A stretch of 64,000 nt of DNA from Arthrobacter sp. NicSoilC5 (GCF_019977395.1 NZ_AP024660.1:4154001-4218000); one strand, 5' to 3'; numbered from the stretch's first letter, positions 50,513-59,406 are shown. The notes: a model not told the origin generated them from the letters alone. Made by a program: numbers and translations.

Positions 50513-51340
50513 TTGACGACTCCCCGCACGATCGTGATCACCGGCGCCAGCGACGGCATTGGAGCGGCAGCCGCAAGGACGCTGGCCCAGACAGGGGACC
50601 AGGTGGTCGTCGTCGGCCGTTCCGCCGGCAAGACCCGCGCCCTGGCCGGGGACATCGGTGCCGACCACTACCTGGCCGACTTCGCCGACCTCGCACAGGT
50701 CCGTGACCTCGCGGAGAAACTGAAGGCAAACTACCCGCGCATCGATGTCCTGGCCAACAACGCCGGCGGGATCATGGGCAAGCGGACGCTTACCGTGGAC
50801 GGCAACGAGACGACGTTCCAGGTCAACCACCTGGCACCGTTCGTGCTCACCACCCTCCTGATGGACACGCTCACCGCCAGCGGCGCCAAGGTGATCAACA
50901 CCTCCAGCGCCGCCAACAACTTCGGCAAGCTGGACCTCTTCGACCTCAACGCCGAGTACGGGTACAGCACCAACCGCGCCTACGGCACGGGCAAGCTCGC
51001 CAACATCCTGTTCACCTCCGAGCTGCACAGGCGCTTCCATGACCAGGGGATTACGACGGCGGCATTCCACCCGGGCGTGGTCCGCACCAACTTCGCGGCG
51101 GAGTCCGGAAGCCCGTGGCGGCATGCCTACACCACCCTGCTGAACCGCTTCATGCTCAGCCCGGACCAGGGCGCCGACACGATGCTTTGGCTCATCAACG
51201 GCACAGCGGGCATGGACTGGATTTCTGGGGCCTACTACGCCAAGCGCGCCCTGGCCAAGGCCAACGCCCAGGCCTACGACGCCGGACTGGCGCGCGGGCT
51301 GTGGGAGAAGAGCGAAGAGCTGGTCAAGGCCTTTGCCTGA
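50513..51340 (+). CDS. SDR family NAD(P)-dependent oxidoreductase
   Basis: This 275-residue short-chain dehydrogenase has the glycine motif TGASDGIG, NNAGGIM (with a preceding RIDVLA strand) and the catalytic Tyr/Lys in AYGTGKLANILF. It resembles retinol-dehydrogenase-like / WW-oxidoreductase SDRs. I take the start as TTG 50513, since AAAGGACACCCC lies just ahead; an ATG at 50477 is in frame but has no site. Substrate and pathway are unknown. It is monocistronic and converges on the Excalibur lipoprotein gene 8 bases later. Confidence 0.85.
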   Translation: MTTPRTIVITGASDGIGAAAARTLAQTGDQVVVVGRSAGKTRALAGDIGADHYLADFADLAQVRDLAEKLKANYPRIDVLANNAGGIMGKRTLTVDGNETTFQVNHLAPFVLTTLLMDTLTASGAKVINTSSAANNFGKLDLFDLNAEYGYSTNRAYGTGKLANILFTSELHRRFHDQGITTAAFHPGVVRTNFAAESGSPWRHAYTTLLNRFMLSPDQGADTMLWLINGTAGMDWISGAYYAKRALAKANAQAYDAGLARGLWEKSEELVKAFA

Positions 51341-51348
51341 CCGCTGTG

Positions 51349-52146
51349 TCACTCACAGCCGACGCCGTCGTGGTCTGCATCGAGTCCGTAGATGTCGCGG
51401 CCGATGACCTGGACGGGGCCACGGACGTAAGCCGGCCCGTTGCCGCTTCCACCTGCGCAGTCAACGTCGGAGGCGATGGGAACGCAGCCTGAGTAGTTCG
51501 GGTCGCAGCCGGGGTTCGTTCCCGGAACGGGCTGGGGCGCAGGCGCGGGCGCTGGAGGTGCGGCGGCCCTGGCGGCGGCGTCTGCAGCGGCTTTGGCTGC
51601 AGCCGCGTCCTGGGCCGCCTTCGCCTCAGCCGCTTGCAGGGCTGCAGCCTCTGCTGCGGCCTTGTCCGCGGCATCCTTGTCCGCCGCGGCTTTGTCTGCG
51701 GCCGCCTTTTCAGCAGCAGCCTTCTCAGCTGCAGCTTTCGCTGCAGCTGCCTGTTCGGCTGCGGCCTTGTCGGCGGCCGCTTTCGCTGCAGCGGCCGCAG
51801 CCACTTTGTCGGAGACGCGCTTGGCCACGGAGGCCTCCAGCCACACCAGCCTGCCTGACTCGTCCTTGGTGCACACATAGCTGCTTCCGCCAGAGACCTG
51901 CCGGGCGTCGATGGCCGTGCACGGGGTGTCCGCAATGGGCTTCGCGGCAGGTGTGGCCGTGGCGGATTCGGTGGCGGGGCGGGCAGCAACGGACAGCGAG
52001 GCCTGTGTGGAGCAGCCGGTCAGCAGGAGGAGCACGGCGGCCGCGGCCCCCGCGCGCAATATCGGTTGCCGGGGCCCTGCCGCGGCAGGCGTCCCGTCCC
52101 CGCGGTACGCGCGAAAAGGCAAAGAAAAGTGTCGACTGGCAGGCAT
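51349..52146 (-). CDS. Excalibur-domain lipoprotein with long alanine-rich helix
   Basis: This 265-residue lipoprotein has a hydrophobic segment ending in the lipobox LLLTGC (Cys about 45), an N-terminal CTAIDARQVSGGSSYVCTKD segment with two cysteines, and about 85 residues of AAAEKAAADK-type repeats predicted to be a continuous helix or coiled coil. A PAPAPAPQPVPG linker and a C-terminal Excalibur calcium-binding motif (DIYGLDADHDGVGCE) follow. The helix would hold the calcium domain away from the membrane or cross the wall. The ATG at 52146 follows TTGGGGGAAAC; longer starts exist. The codon repetition (GCN AAG GCN) is striking but coding. Confidence 0.85.
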   Translation of the reverse strand: MPASRHFSLPFRAYRGDGTPAAAGPRQPILRAGAAAAVLLLLTGCSTQASLSVAARPATESATATPAAKPIADTPCTAIDARQVSGGSSYVCTKDESGRLVWLEASVAKRVSDKVAAAAAAKAAADKAAAEQAAAAKAAAEKAAAEKAAADKAAADKDAADKAAAEAAALQAAEAKAAQDAAAAKAAADAAARAAAPPAPAPAPQPVPGTNPGCDPNYSGCVPIASDVDCAGGSGNGPAYVRGPVQVIGRDIYGLDADHDGVGCE

Positions 52147-52244
52147 GTTTCCCCCAATGGCGTGCGCTGGATGCGATGGCACGGCCAGCGTAGCTTCGTC
52201 CATCGGGGGGGAAGAGCGGTTAAGCGGAAATCTTGAGTTTTAAG

Positions 52245-52288
52245 CGGCAGGAGCGCTGCCCGGCTTATCCCGGACAGCGCTCCTGCCG
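52245..52288. terminator. Terminator hairpin after phospholipase C gene
   Basis: CGGCAGGAGCGCTG (52245-52258) pairs with CAGCGCTCCTGCCG (52275-52288), extended by CCCGG/CCGG. No T-run is seen on the minus strand. Confidence 0.6.
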
Positions 52289-52315
52289 TTCCTGCTCTGC
52301 AGCAGTGGGGTTATG

Positions 52316-54016
52316 TCATTGCCCTGCCGGGTGCCCGTTGTGGGTGATCGAGGCGACGGCTCCGGTCTGTTCGTTGAGCAGGACCTTGTCGTTGCGCTCA
52401 TGATGGAAGTTGAACATTGCCTCCATCGACCCGGCGGCCGCATCGGCGGAGGCGTCGCCGATCTGGCCGGTGTGCCAGTTGTCCTCGATGAACTTCAGGA
52501 TCGAGGCCTGGTCGGTTTCGGTGTGGTCAACGAAGTTCTTCTTCGCGAAGGGGGAGATGACCACCAGCGGCTGGCGGGGGCCGGGTCCGCAGCGGTCGGC
52601 GTAGCCGCCGGCCACGGGGACGCCCTTCGCTGCGGCGTCCTGGCACCATGCGGCGTCGTCGGTGCCGGTGGAGGCGTTCTTGGGCTGCGCGGCGGCGTGG
52701 TCGTACCAGCCGTCGGAGTCGTCATAGGCGAGGACGACGGCGGTGTTGTCCCAGTTCTTGGACTGCTGGATCTGGTTGACGGTTTTGGCGATGAAGTTCT
52801 GCTCGTCAACCGGATCCGAGTAGGCGGCATGGCCGTCCTGGAACATGCCCGCTTTCAGGAAGGAGACGGCTGGCATGTTATCGCTGTCCACCACCTTGCT
52901 GAAATCGGTCAGGTCGTACTGGTGGTTGGCCTGGCCGTCGTGTCCGATTTCGGCGTCCGAGGCCGGGGCCAGGTGGTGCGGGTTGGCGGTGGAGGCGTAG
53001 TACTGGAAGGGCTGGTGGTGCGGGGAGTAGTCCACCACGGAGGCGCCGGCGGCGTTGGTGTGGCTGGCAAGGCAGGATGCGGGTGTGCCATCGGCAGCCG
53101 CGGTGGTGGGGGCGAAGCCGCCCTGGAACCAGCCCCAGGAAGTGCCCTGGGCGTTGAGCAGATCGCCAATGTTCCTGCCGGTCATGCCGGCAAGGTTGTT
53201 GGTCTTTGCGTGGCTGTTGTTGGAGCAGTCATCGTAGACCGGGTCGGGGTCGTTGATCACCGTTCCGACGCCGTTTGCATCGGGCTGCCGGACCGCGCTG
53301 CTTCCTGTGGCCGGCGTGGCGACGGGCTGGCCGGCGGCAGTGTATTCCTTGGCGCCGTGGGTCTGGCCCGAAATCAGGTTCAGCGCGCCGGGGGTGGACG
53401 GACCGAAGACGGTGCTGAAGTGGTTGTCGCTCATGGCGTAGTTCTGGGCGTAGTTCCAGATGCCGGTGACGGTGTTGCCGTCGTAGTAGTCCATGGTCAG
53501 GCCGGGGCGGCCGTACTGGTTGGTGCCGCAGGCGTCGCGGCTGGTGAACTGGACGAACTTGTCCATCAGGCCGCCGTTGTAGGCGTTCTGCTCGGCCTTG
53601 TAGCCGTGGTCCTGGTCGCAGGTGACGGCCTGCATCGGTGAGAGCCGCGCGGGCTGGACGGAGTTGGGGTTGTTCGGCGCCAGCAGGCCGGCGTTGGCCA
53701 GGGTATTGATGTCCTTGGGTGTGTCGTCCGCCGCCGTGAAGGAGCCGGCGGGGGAGCCTGAACCCTGAAGCGTCTCACCCGGGGTGTTTGCCGCCTTGGG
53801 GTAGGTGGCGAAGTAGTGGTCGAATGACACGTTTTCCTGGAAGAGGACCACGACGTGCTTGATGGGCGTCGCCGTGGCGTCCTGGGTGCCGGCGGCCGTG
53901 GCCGGGCCGGCGCTGACGCCGACCAGTCCGGCCGTCACTGCCGAAGCAGCCAGGACGGCCGCGCCGGTGGCCGCAGCAACTCTGTTTCTGGTGAATCTCG
54001 GTGCCGTAAAAGGCAT
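52316..54016 (-). CDS. Secreted phospholipase C / acid phosphatase family phosphoesterase
   Basis: This 566-residue exported phosphoesterase of the bacterial phospholipase C / AcpA family opens with the metal motif IKHVVVLFQENVSFDHYFAT and has CDQDHGY, TVFGPSTPGALNLISGQTHG, AYDDSDGWYDHAA, and the C-terminal VISPFAKKNFVDHTETDQAS, then ILKFIEDNW. A hydrophobic signal ends near GPATA|AG. It would cleave phospholipid or other phosphoesters outside the cell. It is downstream of the DUF6454 gene by 72 bases on the same strand, with PHO-box-like repeats in front of that gene, so both probably respond to phosphate limitation. Confidence 0.92.
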   Translation of the reverse strand: MPFTAPRFTRNRVAAATGAAVLAASAVTAGLVGVSAGPATAAGTQDATATPIKHVVVLFQENVSFDHYFATYPKAANTPGETLQGSGSPAGSFTAADDTPKDINTLANAGLLAPNNPNSVQPARLSPMQAVTCDQDHGYKAEQNAYNGGLMDKFVQFTSRDACGTNQYGRPGLTMDYYDGNTVTGIWNYAQNYAMSDNHFSTVFGPSTPGALNLISGQTHGAKEYTAAGQPVATPATGSSAVRQPDANGVGTVINDPDPVYDDCSNNSHAKTNNLAGMTGRNIGDLLNAQGTSWGWFQGGFAPTTAAADGTPASCLASHTNAAGASVVDYSPHHQPFQYYASTANPHHLAPASDAEIGHDGQANHQYDLTDFSKVVDSDNMPAVSFLKAGMFQDGHAAYSDPVDEQNFIAKTVNQIQQSKNWDNTAVVLAYDDSDGWYDHAAAQPKNASTGTDDAAWCQDAAAKGVPVAGGYADRCGPGPRQPLVVISPFAKKNFVDHTETDQASILKFIEDNWHTGQIGDASADAAAGSMEAMFNFHHERNDKVLLNEQTGAVASITHNGHPAGQ

Positions 54017-54088
54017 GGGGTATCCAATCGTTCCTGCTCAGGGGCGCACCTGCCGCCGGACGGGGCAGGTGCAGGGAGGGTTCTGCTG

Positions 54089-55108
54089 CTACTTGGCGGG
54101 GGTGACGTCGGCCTCGTAGGTGAGGATCTCGGTGCCGTTGCCTTCGTCGCCGTTGTCGGGGGCCACCGTCATGCTCAGGTGGTTGCCGTCGGCGGTCATT
54201 TTGAACGGGTTGCGGGTGGCCACGTGCCCGGCAGTAGACCACTGCTGGAACGGGACATCGCGTGTCACCTGATGGGACTTCAGGTCGATCATTGCCATGC
54301 CGCCCAGTTCATAGGTGGCCGCTGTCCCACCGGCGGACGGAGTCTGCGGAAGGTTGGTCACGCCGGCGCAGAGCATCCTGGCATTGGGGACGTACTGGCA
54401 GTCCTGGTAGTCGATGAAGTAGTTCGGGTTCTCCCAGGTGGACAGCTCCTTGCCCTGGAGGTCCAATTCGGCGAACCGCCGGGAACCCCAGGTGTTGCCC
54501 ACGAGGTGGCCGGTCTGCTTGTCCAGGACGATGCCGCCAAAGTGGTCTTTGACTTCAAACTGCTTGTGCACGTTCAGGGTCTGTGCGTCCACCTTGTAGA
54601 TGATGGCGCTGCTGTCCGGCCGGTACTGGGCTACCGGAACCCACACGTTGGTGCCGTCGAAGTCGATGCCGCCCGGGTGGTACATGTCGCCCTCGCCCAG
54701 GATGATGTCCTTTTGCAGGTTGCCGGCCTTGTCCATGACGAACAGGTGGCCGATGCCCTTGCCAGGCGTGCGGTCGTACCCGCCCAGGGGAGTGGGGTAC
54801 TTGACGGTGGGTTCGAGGATCTGCACGGCCGAGAGGAAGATGTGGTCCTGGCTGTAGGCGATTCCCTCGGTGTGGTACGTGGGGAAGTTCAGCTTCAGCT
54901 TGGACGTTTGCTGCCAGGCGGTGTTGCGGGTGACGGAGTCGAACGCGGTGGCCAGGTCAGTGTCCGTGTCGTGGTGGGTTCCGGCTGCGGGACTGGTGCC
55001 CTGCGCCGGGACGGTGGCCTGTGCTGCGACGGTTCCGCCGGCCGCGCAGGCGGCAACTATGAGGGAGGCGGCCAGTGTCAGGGCACGCCGGTTTGGTTTG
55101 GGGCTCAT
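54089..55108 (-). CDS. Secreted DUF6454-like propeller protein
   Basis: This 339-residue exported protein has the hydrophobic signal RRALTLAASLIVAACAAGG; the AAC could also act as a lipobox. The mature part has repeated strand-turn blades with HTEGIAYSQDHIFLSAV, HLFVMDKAGNLQKDI, YHPGGIDFDGTNVWVPVAQY and HFGGIVLDKQTGHLVGNTWG, matching DUF6454-type beta-propellers of unknown role. It is the first gene of an operon with the secreted phospholipase C. The 86-base upstream region carries three contiguous PHO-box-like units. It may bind or process a phosphate-containing ligand, which is inference. Confidence 0.8.
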   Translation of the reverse strand: MSPKPNRRALTLAASLIVAACAAGGTVAAQATVPAQGTSPAAGTHHDTDTDLATAFDSVTRNTAWQQTSKLKLNFPTYHTEGIAYSQDHIFLSAVQILEPTVKYPTPLGGYDRTPGKGIGHLFVMDKAGNLQKDIILGEGDMYHPGGIDFDGTNVWVPVAQYRPDSSAIIYKVDAQTLNVHKQFEVKDHFGGIVLDKQTGHLVGNTWGSRRFAELDLQGKELSTWENPNYFIDYQDCQYVPNARMLCAGVTNLPQTPSAGGTAATYELGGMAMIDLKSHQVTRDVPFQQWSTAGHVATRNPFKMTADGNHLSMTVAPDNGDEGNGTEILTYEADVTPAK

Positions 55109-55161
55109 GGTGGGGGGCCTCTTAAGGTTGGGGTCTCAACAGGAGCTCTCAAGTTACTAAT

Positions 55162-55194
55162 GGGTAATGAACCGGGAATGGCGGCCCGGTTAAC
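55162..55194 (-). promoter_or_regulatory. Triple 11-bp PHO-box-like repeat upstream of the phospholipase operon
   Basis: On the minus strand the units are GTTAACCGGGC, CGCCATTCCCG and GTTCATTACCC, contiguous at 11-base spacing, ending 53 bases before the start at 55108. Units one and three fit the PhoP consensus well; unit two is weak. Confidence 0.6.
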
Positions 55195-55238
55195 GACTGC
55201 TGGCGCCCCGCTGACCTGTTGGCGCACGGGGCGGGTCC

Positions 55239-56651
55239 CTAGCGGCTGTTGCGCGCGAGCGCCTCTCCGATGATGCGGGCACCTTCCGGGTAGGCACCGG
55301 GGTTCGGTCCTGAGTAGTTGAGGCGGATGAACGCGCCGGCGGGCTCGGCGGGAAACCACCCGGTGCCGGCGGCGATGATCACGCCGGCGTCCCCGCAGTC
55401 ACGCACCAGCCGTGGAAGGTCTGTGGTGTCCGGCAGCCGCAGCCACAGGTTCAGTCCGCCCCTTGGCAGGTTGTCGAGGTGTGCCTGCGGAACGTGCTCC
55501 CGGATGCTGGTGGCCAGCAGGTCCCGGCGGGCCTGCAGTTGCTGGCGGAGGCTGCGCAGGTGGGTCTGCCATCCGGGTTGCGTCACCACGTCCAACGCCG
55601 CTGCCTGCAGGAGTCCGCTGACGTACATCGACTCAGCGGCGCGGTGGCCCAGGATGCGTTCCCGCGCCGGCCCGCGCACGATCACGGCGGCAATGCGGAT
55701 GGCCGTGGACACGCTCTTGGTCAACGACCTGATGTAGACCACATGGCCGGAATCATCCTGCGTGGCCAACGGGACGGGGTTCGAGGTGATGCCGAAATCG
55801 TGGGCCCAGTCGTCCTCCACCAGGAAGGCACCACGCCGGCGGGCTATGTCGAGGATCTCGGCGCCCCGGCCCGCCGCCCACTGCGCGCCGGTGGGGTTGG
55901 AATAGTTGGGCTGCACGTAGAACGCCCGGGCCCCGGTCTCGGCAAAGGCGCGGTCCACGTCGGCGGGGTCCGGGCCTTCGGGCCCTGTGGGCACCGGGAC
56001 CACCCGCACCCCGGTCTGGGCGGCGGCCAGGATGGCACCCCAATATGACGGCGATTCCATGAGCAGAGGCTGTCCCGCGCCCACCAGCGCCCGGAAGATG
56101 GAGCTGAGTCCGCTTTGGCTGCCGGGCAGGACGATGACGTCGTTTGGCGTTGGGGGCGTGATCCCCACGGGGGTTGCCGCGCCCAGTTCCTGGGCGAACC
56201 ATTGCTGCAGTTCGGGCATGCCGGCGGCGGGCGGCCGGGACAGGGCCGCGTCGCCGCGGGCGGCGCGGGACAGCGCGGAGCGGACCAGCCGTTCCGGCAG
56301 CAGCTCGCGGTCCGGGTAGCCGGAGTGGAACCAGATGGCGTCGCCGGGGACGTTGCGCATGGTGTCCGACGACGGCGGCAGCGGAGATGACGGCGAGCGC
56401 AGCGCTGCGGTCTGCCAGCCATAGTCCGACGGGCGTGCGGTGCGGACGGCACGGACAAACGTCCCGACGCCGGGCCGGCTTTCGATCAGGCCCTGCGAGG
56501 CCAGGGCCTGCATGGCCTTCTGGACCGTCACGGGGCTCGCCTGGTACTCGGCCACCAGCGAGCGGGTGGACGGCAGTTTGGCTCCGGGCGCCGCTCCCGC
56601 AACCCATTGCCGGAGTGCTGCCACGATCCGTGAACTGCTATCGTTGTTCAT
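55239..56651 (-). CDS. MocR-type regulator (GntR helix-turn-helix fused to aminotransferase)
   Basis: This 470-residue regulator has a GntR winged helix at residues 1-75 (WVAGAAPGAKLPSTRSLVAE, then YQASPVTVQKAM and GLIESRPGVGTF) and a fold-type I aminotransferase domain (about 110-470) with DVIVLPGSQSGLSSI, YVQPNYSNPTG, VEDDWAHDF and the PLP lysine in YIRSLTKSVSTAIRIA. Such proteins sense PLP-linked amino compounds. Its start at 56651 almost abuts the divergent EamA transporter gene; the best -10-like TACTAT lies eight bases before the ATG, suggesting a leaderless transcript. It probably controls that transporter and the PaiB-like gene. Confidence 0.9.
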   Translation of the reverse strand: MNNDSSSRIVAALRQWVAGAAPGAKLPSTRSLVAEYQASPVTVQKAMQALASQGLIESRPGVGTFVRAVRTARPSDYGWQTAALRSPSSPLPPSSDTMRNVPGDAIWFHSGYPDRELLPERLVRSALSRAARGDAALSRPPAAGMPELQQWFAQELGAATPVGITPPTPNDVIVLPGSQSGLSSIFRALVGAGQPLLMESPSYWGAILAAAQTGVRVVPVPTGPEGPDPADVDRAFAETGARAFYVQPNYSNPTGAQWAAGRGAEILDIARRRGAFLVEDDWAHDFGITSNPVPLATQDDSGHVVYIRSLTKSVSTAIRIAAVIVRGPARERILGHRAAESMYVSGLLQAAALDVVTQPGWQTHLRSLRQQLQARRDLLATSIREHVPQAHLDNLPRGGLNLWLRLPDTTDLPRLVRDCGDAGVIIAAGTGWFPAEPAGAFIRLNYSGPNPGAYPEGARIIGEALARNSR

Positions 56652-56661
56652 GAAAGAACAT

Positions 56662-56673
56662 AGTAGCGCTACT
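56662..56673. promoter_or_regulatory. Palindrome AGTAGCGCTACT in the MocR/EamA gap
   Basis: This perfect 12-bp palindrome lies in the 37-base space between MocR (start 56651) and the EamA start proposed at 56689. It overlaps the likely -10 regions of both genes and is a plausible MocR operator. Confidence 0.5.
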
Positions 56674-56688
56674 GTCCTGGATGGCCCA

Positions 56689-57684
56689 GTGATACTGTCC
56701 CGGCGGTCCACCGGGATCTGGTGGGGCCTGCTGGGCGTTGCGGCCTTCTCCTTCACCGTTCCCTTCACCCGTTTGGCTGTCGCCGGGTTCCCGCCGTTGT
56801 TCATCGGTTCCGGCCGGGCCGTGGTGGCCGCTGTCCTTGCCGCCGCAGCGCTCGCCATCAACCGCCAGCGGCTGCCGCATCCAGGCACCTGGCTGCGCCT
56901 GGCGCTCGTGGCCGGTGGCGTCGTCGCAGGCTTTCCGCTGCTGACGTCCTACGCCCTCACCGCCGTGCCGGCCGCCCACGGCGCCGTGGTCATCGCCCTC
57001 CTGCCCGCCGCCACGGCCACGGTGGCCGTGCTGCGCACAGGCGAGCGTCCACCGGCCCTCTTCTGGACCGTGGCGGTGCTTGGCTCGCTGGCAGCCATAA
57101 CCTTTGCCGTCCTGCAGTCCGGGGGAGCGGGACAGCTGCACTGGGCAGACCTCCTGCTGCTTGGCGCCGTTGCCTGTGCCGCGGTGGGGTATGCGGAGGG
57201 TGGCCTGCTGGCCCGCGAACTGGGCTCGTGGCAGACCATCGCCTGGGCGCTGGTCCTCGCCGCGCCGGCCATGCTGGTTCTGGCCGTTGTCTCCGTCCAG
57301 GGCCAGCCGCCGTCGGCCACCCCCACCCAATGGGCCGCGTTCGGCTATCTGGCCGTGGTCAGCATGTTCCTTGGCTTCTTCGCCTGGTACCGCGGGCTGG
57401 CCACCGGCCCCATGGCGCAGGTGAGCCAGATCCAGCTGCTGCAGCCGGTGATGAGCATCTGCTGGGCCGCGCTCCTTTTGGGCGAGGCACTCACCTGGCC
57501 CACGGTGGCCGGCGCCCTCGCCGTCATCCTCTGCGCCGCCGCGGCCGTCCGCATCCGGCTCAAACCAACCTCCCAGCCGCACGAAAGGACACTCCCATGT
57601 ACATTCCCGCCCACTTCGCCGCCCAGCCCGGCGCCATCCGAAACCTCCTTGCACACGCCGGTGCCGCCAATCTCGTCACCATGA
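56689..57684 (+). CDS. EamA/DMT family transporter
   Basis: This roughly 331-residue membrane exporter of the drug/metabolite transporter superfamily has ten hydrophobic segments in two EamA repeats (GIWWGLLGVAAFSFTVPFTR at the start; QIQLLQPVMSICWAALLLGE in the second repeat). I prefer the GTG start at 56689 because an ATG at 56650 would overlap the MocR start codon. After the last helix the frame runs on through a Pro/Ser-rich tail of about 30 residues (HERTLPCTFPPTSPPSPAPS), overlapping the next gene by 88 bases, which looks like loss of an earlier stop. MocR probably regulates it; substrate unknown. Confidence 0.85.
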   Translation: MILSRRSTGIWWGLLGVAAFSFTVPFTRLAVAGFPPLFIGSGRAVVAAVLAAAALAINRQRLPHPGTWLRLALVAGGVVAGFPLLTSYALTAVPAAHGAVVIALLPAATATVAVLRTGERPPALFWTVAVLGSLAAITFAVLQSGGAGQLHWADLLLLGAVACAAVGYAEGGLLARELGSWQTIAWALVLAAPAMLVLAVVSVQGQPPSATPTQWAAFGYLAVVSMFLGFFAWYRGLATGPMAQVSQIQLLQPVMSICWAALLLGEALTWPTVAGALAVILCAAAAVRIRLKPTSQPHERTLPCTFPPTSPPSPAPSETSLHTPVPPISSP

Positions 57685-58217
57685 CCGACGACGGCCTGCT
57701 GGCAACGCTGCTGCCCGTCGCGTTCAACCCGGCGGTGGGGGAGCATGGCGCACTGCAGGCGCACATGGCGCGGAACAACCCGCAATGGTCCAGCACCCCC
57801 ACCGCGGAGGCGCTCGCCATCATCCAGGGCCCCGATGACTACATCTCGCCGTCGTGGTATCCCGCCAAAGCAGAGCATGGCCGCGTGGTTCCCACCTGGA
57901 ACTACAGCACCGCACACGTCTACGGCGAGCTGGTGGTCCATGACGACGCCGGCTGGCTGGCACGCCATGTCCGCCACCTGACCGGCCTGCACGAGGGCGG
58001 CCGGCCGGATCCGTGGGCAGTGGACGACGCCCCGGAGAAATTCATCGCCGGGCAGTTGCGCGCGATTGTGGGCGTGGAACTGGTGATCACCAGGATCGAG
58101 GCGAAGGAGAAACTCAGCCAGAACCGCTCCGATGCCGACGCCGCAGGGGTGGCGGCGGGACTCCGGGCCATCGGGCGGGAAGCCGGAGCGGCCGCCGTCG
58201 AACGCGTCCGCCCCTGA
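57597..58217 (+). CDS. PaiB-like FMN-binding protein
   Basis: This 206-residue protein of the FMN-binding PaiB family has the split-barrel signatures MYIPAHFAAQPGAIRNLLA, LVTMTDDGLLATLLPVAF, HMARNNPQW, YISPSWYPAK, PTWNYSTAHVYGEL and a C-terminal KEKLSQNRSDADAAGV. PaiB of Bacillus was described as a negative regulator of sporulation and degradative enzymes, but a flavin-linked redox role is possible. The ATG at 57597 follows GAAAGGACACTCCC. It overlaps the EamA gene by 88 bases and is likely cotranscribed under MocR control. Confidence 0.9.
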   Translation: MYIPAHFAAQPGAIRNLLAHAGAANLVTMTDDGLLATLLPVAFNPAVGEHGALQAHMARNNPQWSSTPTAEALAIIQGPDDYISPSWYPAKAEHGRVVPTWNYSTAHVYGELVVHDDAGWLARHVRHLTGLHEGGRPDPWAVDDAPEKFIAGQLRAIVGVELVITRIEAKEKLSQNRSDADAAGVAAGLRAIGREAGAAAVERVRP

Positions 58218-58238
58218 CTCCCGGGAAACCGGCGGGCG

Positions 58239-59366
58239 CTAGGCCGTCCGTTCCAGGAGCACCATCACCTCGTAGTGCGTGGTCTGCGGGAACATGTCCA
58301 GGACCCGTGCCCGCCGGGCAGTAAAGGACAGAAGCGCGGCCAGGTCGCGGGCCAGCGACTGGGCGTTGCAGCTGGAGTACACCACGTGCTGCACGTCAGA
58401 GGTTTCCAGCCAGCCGCACAGCTCCTTGCCGATGCCACGCCGGGGCGGGTTCACGATCACCAGCTCCGGCGACTGCTCCGCGGCGAGGGCAAACGCCGTG
58501 GCGTCGCCGGCGTGGAATTCCATGCCCGCCAGGCCTGCCTCGTCACTGCTGAGCCGCGCCGAGACGATGGCCTCGCTGCTGGCTTCAATGCCGGTGACCG
58601 TGCGGGACGGGGCAGCGCTGTGCAGGGCGAAGCCGCCCACGCCGCAGTACAGGTCCCACACCGAGGCCGGCGCCAGCTCGTTGACCCACTCGCGCCCCTG
58701 CCGGTACAGGGCCGCCGCCATGCCGGTGTTGGTCTGGAAGAAGCTCTGCGGCCTCAGGTGCAGATTGATGTCATTGACCCGCATCTCCAGCGTGGACTGC
58801 TCCGTCAGCAGGATCTCGCGGTCGCCTTCGAGGACGGCCTTGTGCTCCGGGAGCAGGTTGACGGAGACCACCTTGACCTGCGGCAGGTCGGCCAGGAGCT
58901 CCGGAAGGTGCTTCCGGATCCGCGGCAGCACCTGTTCCGATCGAAGCACCAGGCGGAGCATCACCTCACCTGCCGGGGATTCGGTGATGATGACGTGCTT
59001 GAGTTCGCCGGTCCGGCGCGGAACGTCGTAGGGCGTCAGGCGGAGGCGGCGGATGTAGGTGGCCAGCACCGGGAAGACGGCCCGCAGGCCGGGGGAGCAG
59101 ACGCCGCACTTGCGCAGGTCCACGCCGCGGCCGTCGGCGTCAAGGATTCCGATGGTGGGGTTCTGCGCCGTCCCGCCGATCACCATCTTGGCCTTGTTGC
59201 GGAAGCCGGACTCCTGGCTGGCCACGGGCTCCAGCCACTCCAGCGAGGCGTGGTCGGAGAGGAGGGTCTGGCAGTGCAGCTGCTTGCCGGCCAGCTGTTC
59301 GCTGTATGGCCTGCCCATCTGGGTGCAGGAGCGGCAGGTGCCGGCATCAAAGTAGGAACAGCGCAT
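58239..59366 (-). CDS. rlmC: 23S rRNA (uracil-C5)-methyltransferase RlmC/RumB type
   Basis: This 375-residue SAM-dependent enzyme methylates a uracil of 23S rRNA (U747 in E. coli numbering for RlmC). The N-terminus has the Fe-S cysteines CSYFDAGTCRSCTQM, with a further Cys in LRKCGVC. The catalytic domain has DLYCGVGGFALH (SAM), VNPPRRGIGKEL and the nucleophile Cys in YSSCNAQSLARDL. RlmC and the related RlmD are hard to separate by eye; the length favours RlmC. It is monocistronic and converges on the PaiB-like gene 21 bases downstream. Confidence 0.9.
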   Translation of the reverse strand: MRCSYFDAGTCRSCTQMGRPYSEQLAGKQLHCQTLLSDHASLEWLEPVASQESGFRNKAKMVIGGTAQNPTIGILDADGRGVDLRKCGVCSPGLRAVFPVLATYIRRLRLTPYDVPRRTGELKHVIITESPAGEVMLRLVLRSEQVLPRIRKHLPELLADLPQVKVVSVNLLPEHKAVLEGDREILLTEQSTLEMRVNDINLHLRPQSFFQTNTGMAAALYRQGREWVNELAPASVWDLYCGVGGFALHSAAPSRTVTGIEASSEAIVSARLSSDEAGLAGMEFHAGDATAFALAAEQSPELVIVNPPRRGIGKELCGWLETSDVQHVVYSSCNAQSLARDLAALLSFTARRARVLDMFPQTTHYEVMVLLERTA

Positions 59367-59406
59367 GACTGGTCAAGTTTACCCGGTCGCCTTCCCGGCC
59401 GGGACG

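Noticed and set aside
50094..50516. 140-codon open frame in the gene-free region
   Set aside because: No ribosome site, no family resemblance, irregular codon use and arginine/proline-rich tail; likely chance.
50168..51352. 394-codon minus-strand frame
   Set aside because: Antisense to the SDR gene at 50513-51340, which has intact TGASDGIG and catalytic motifs.
53855..55273. 472-codon plus-strand frame
   Set aside because: Antisense to the DUF6454 and phospholipase C genes.
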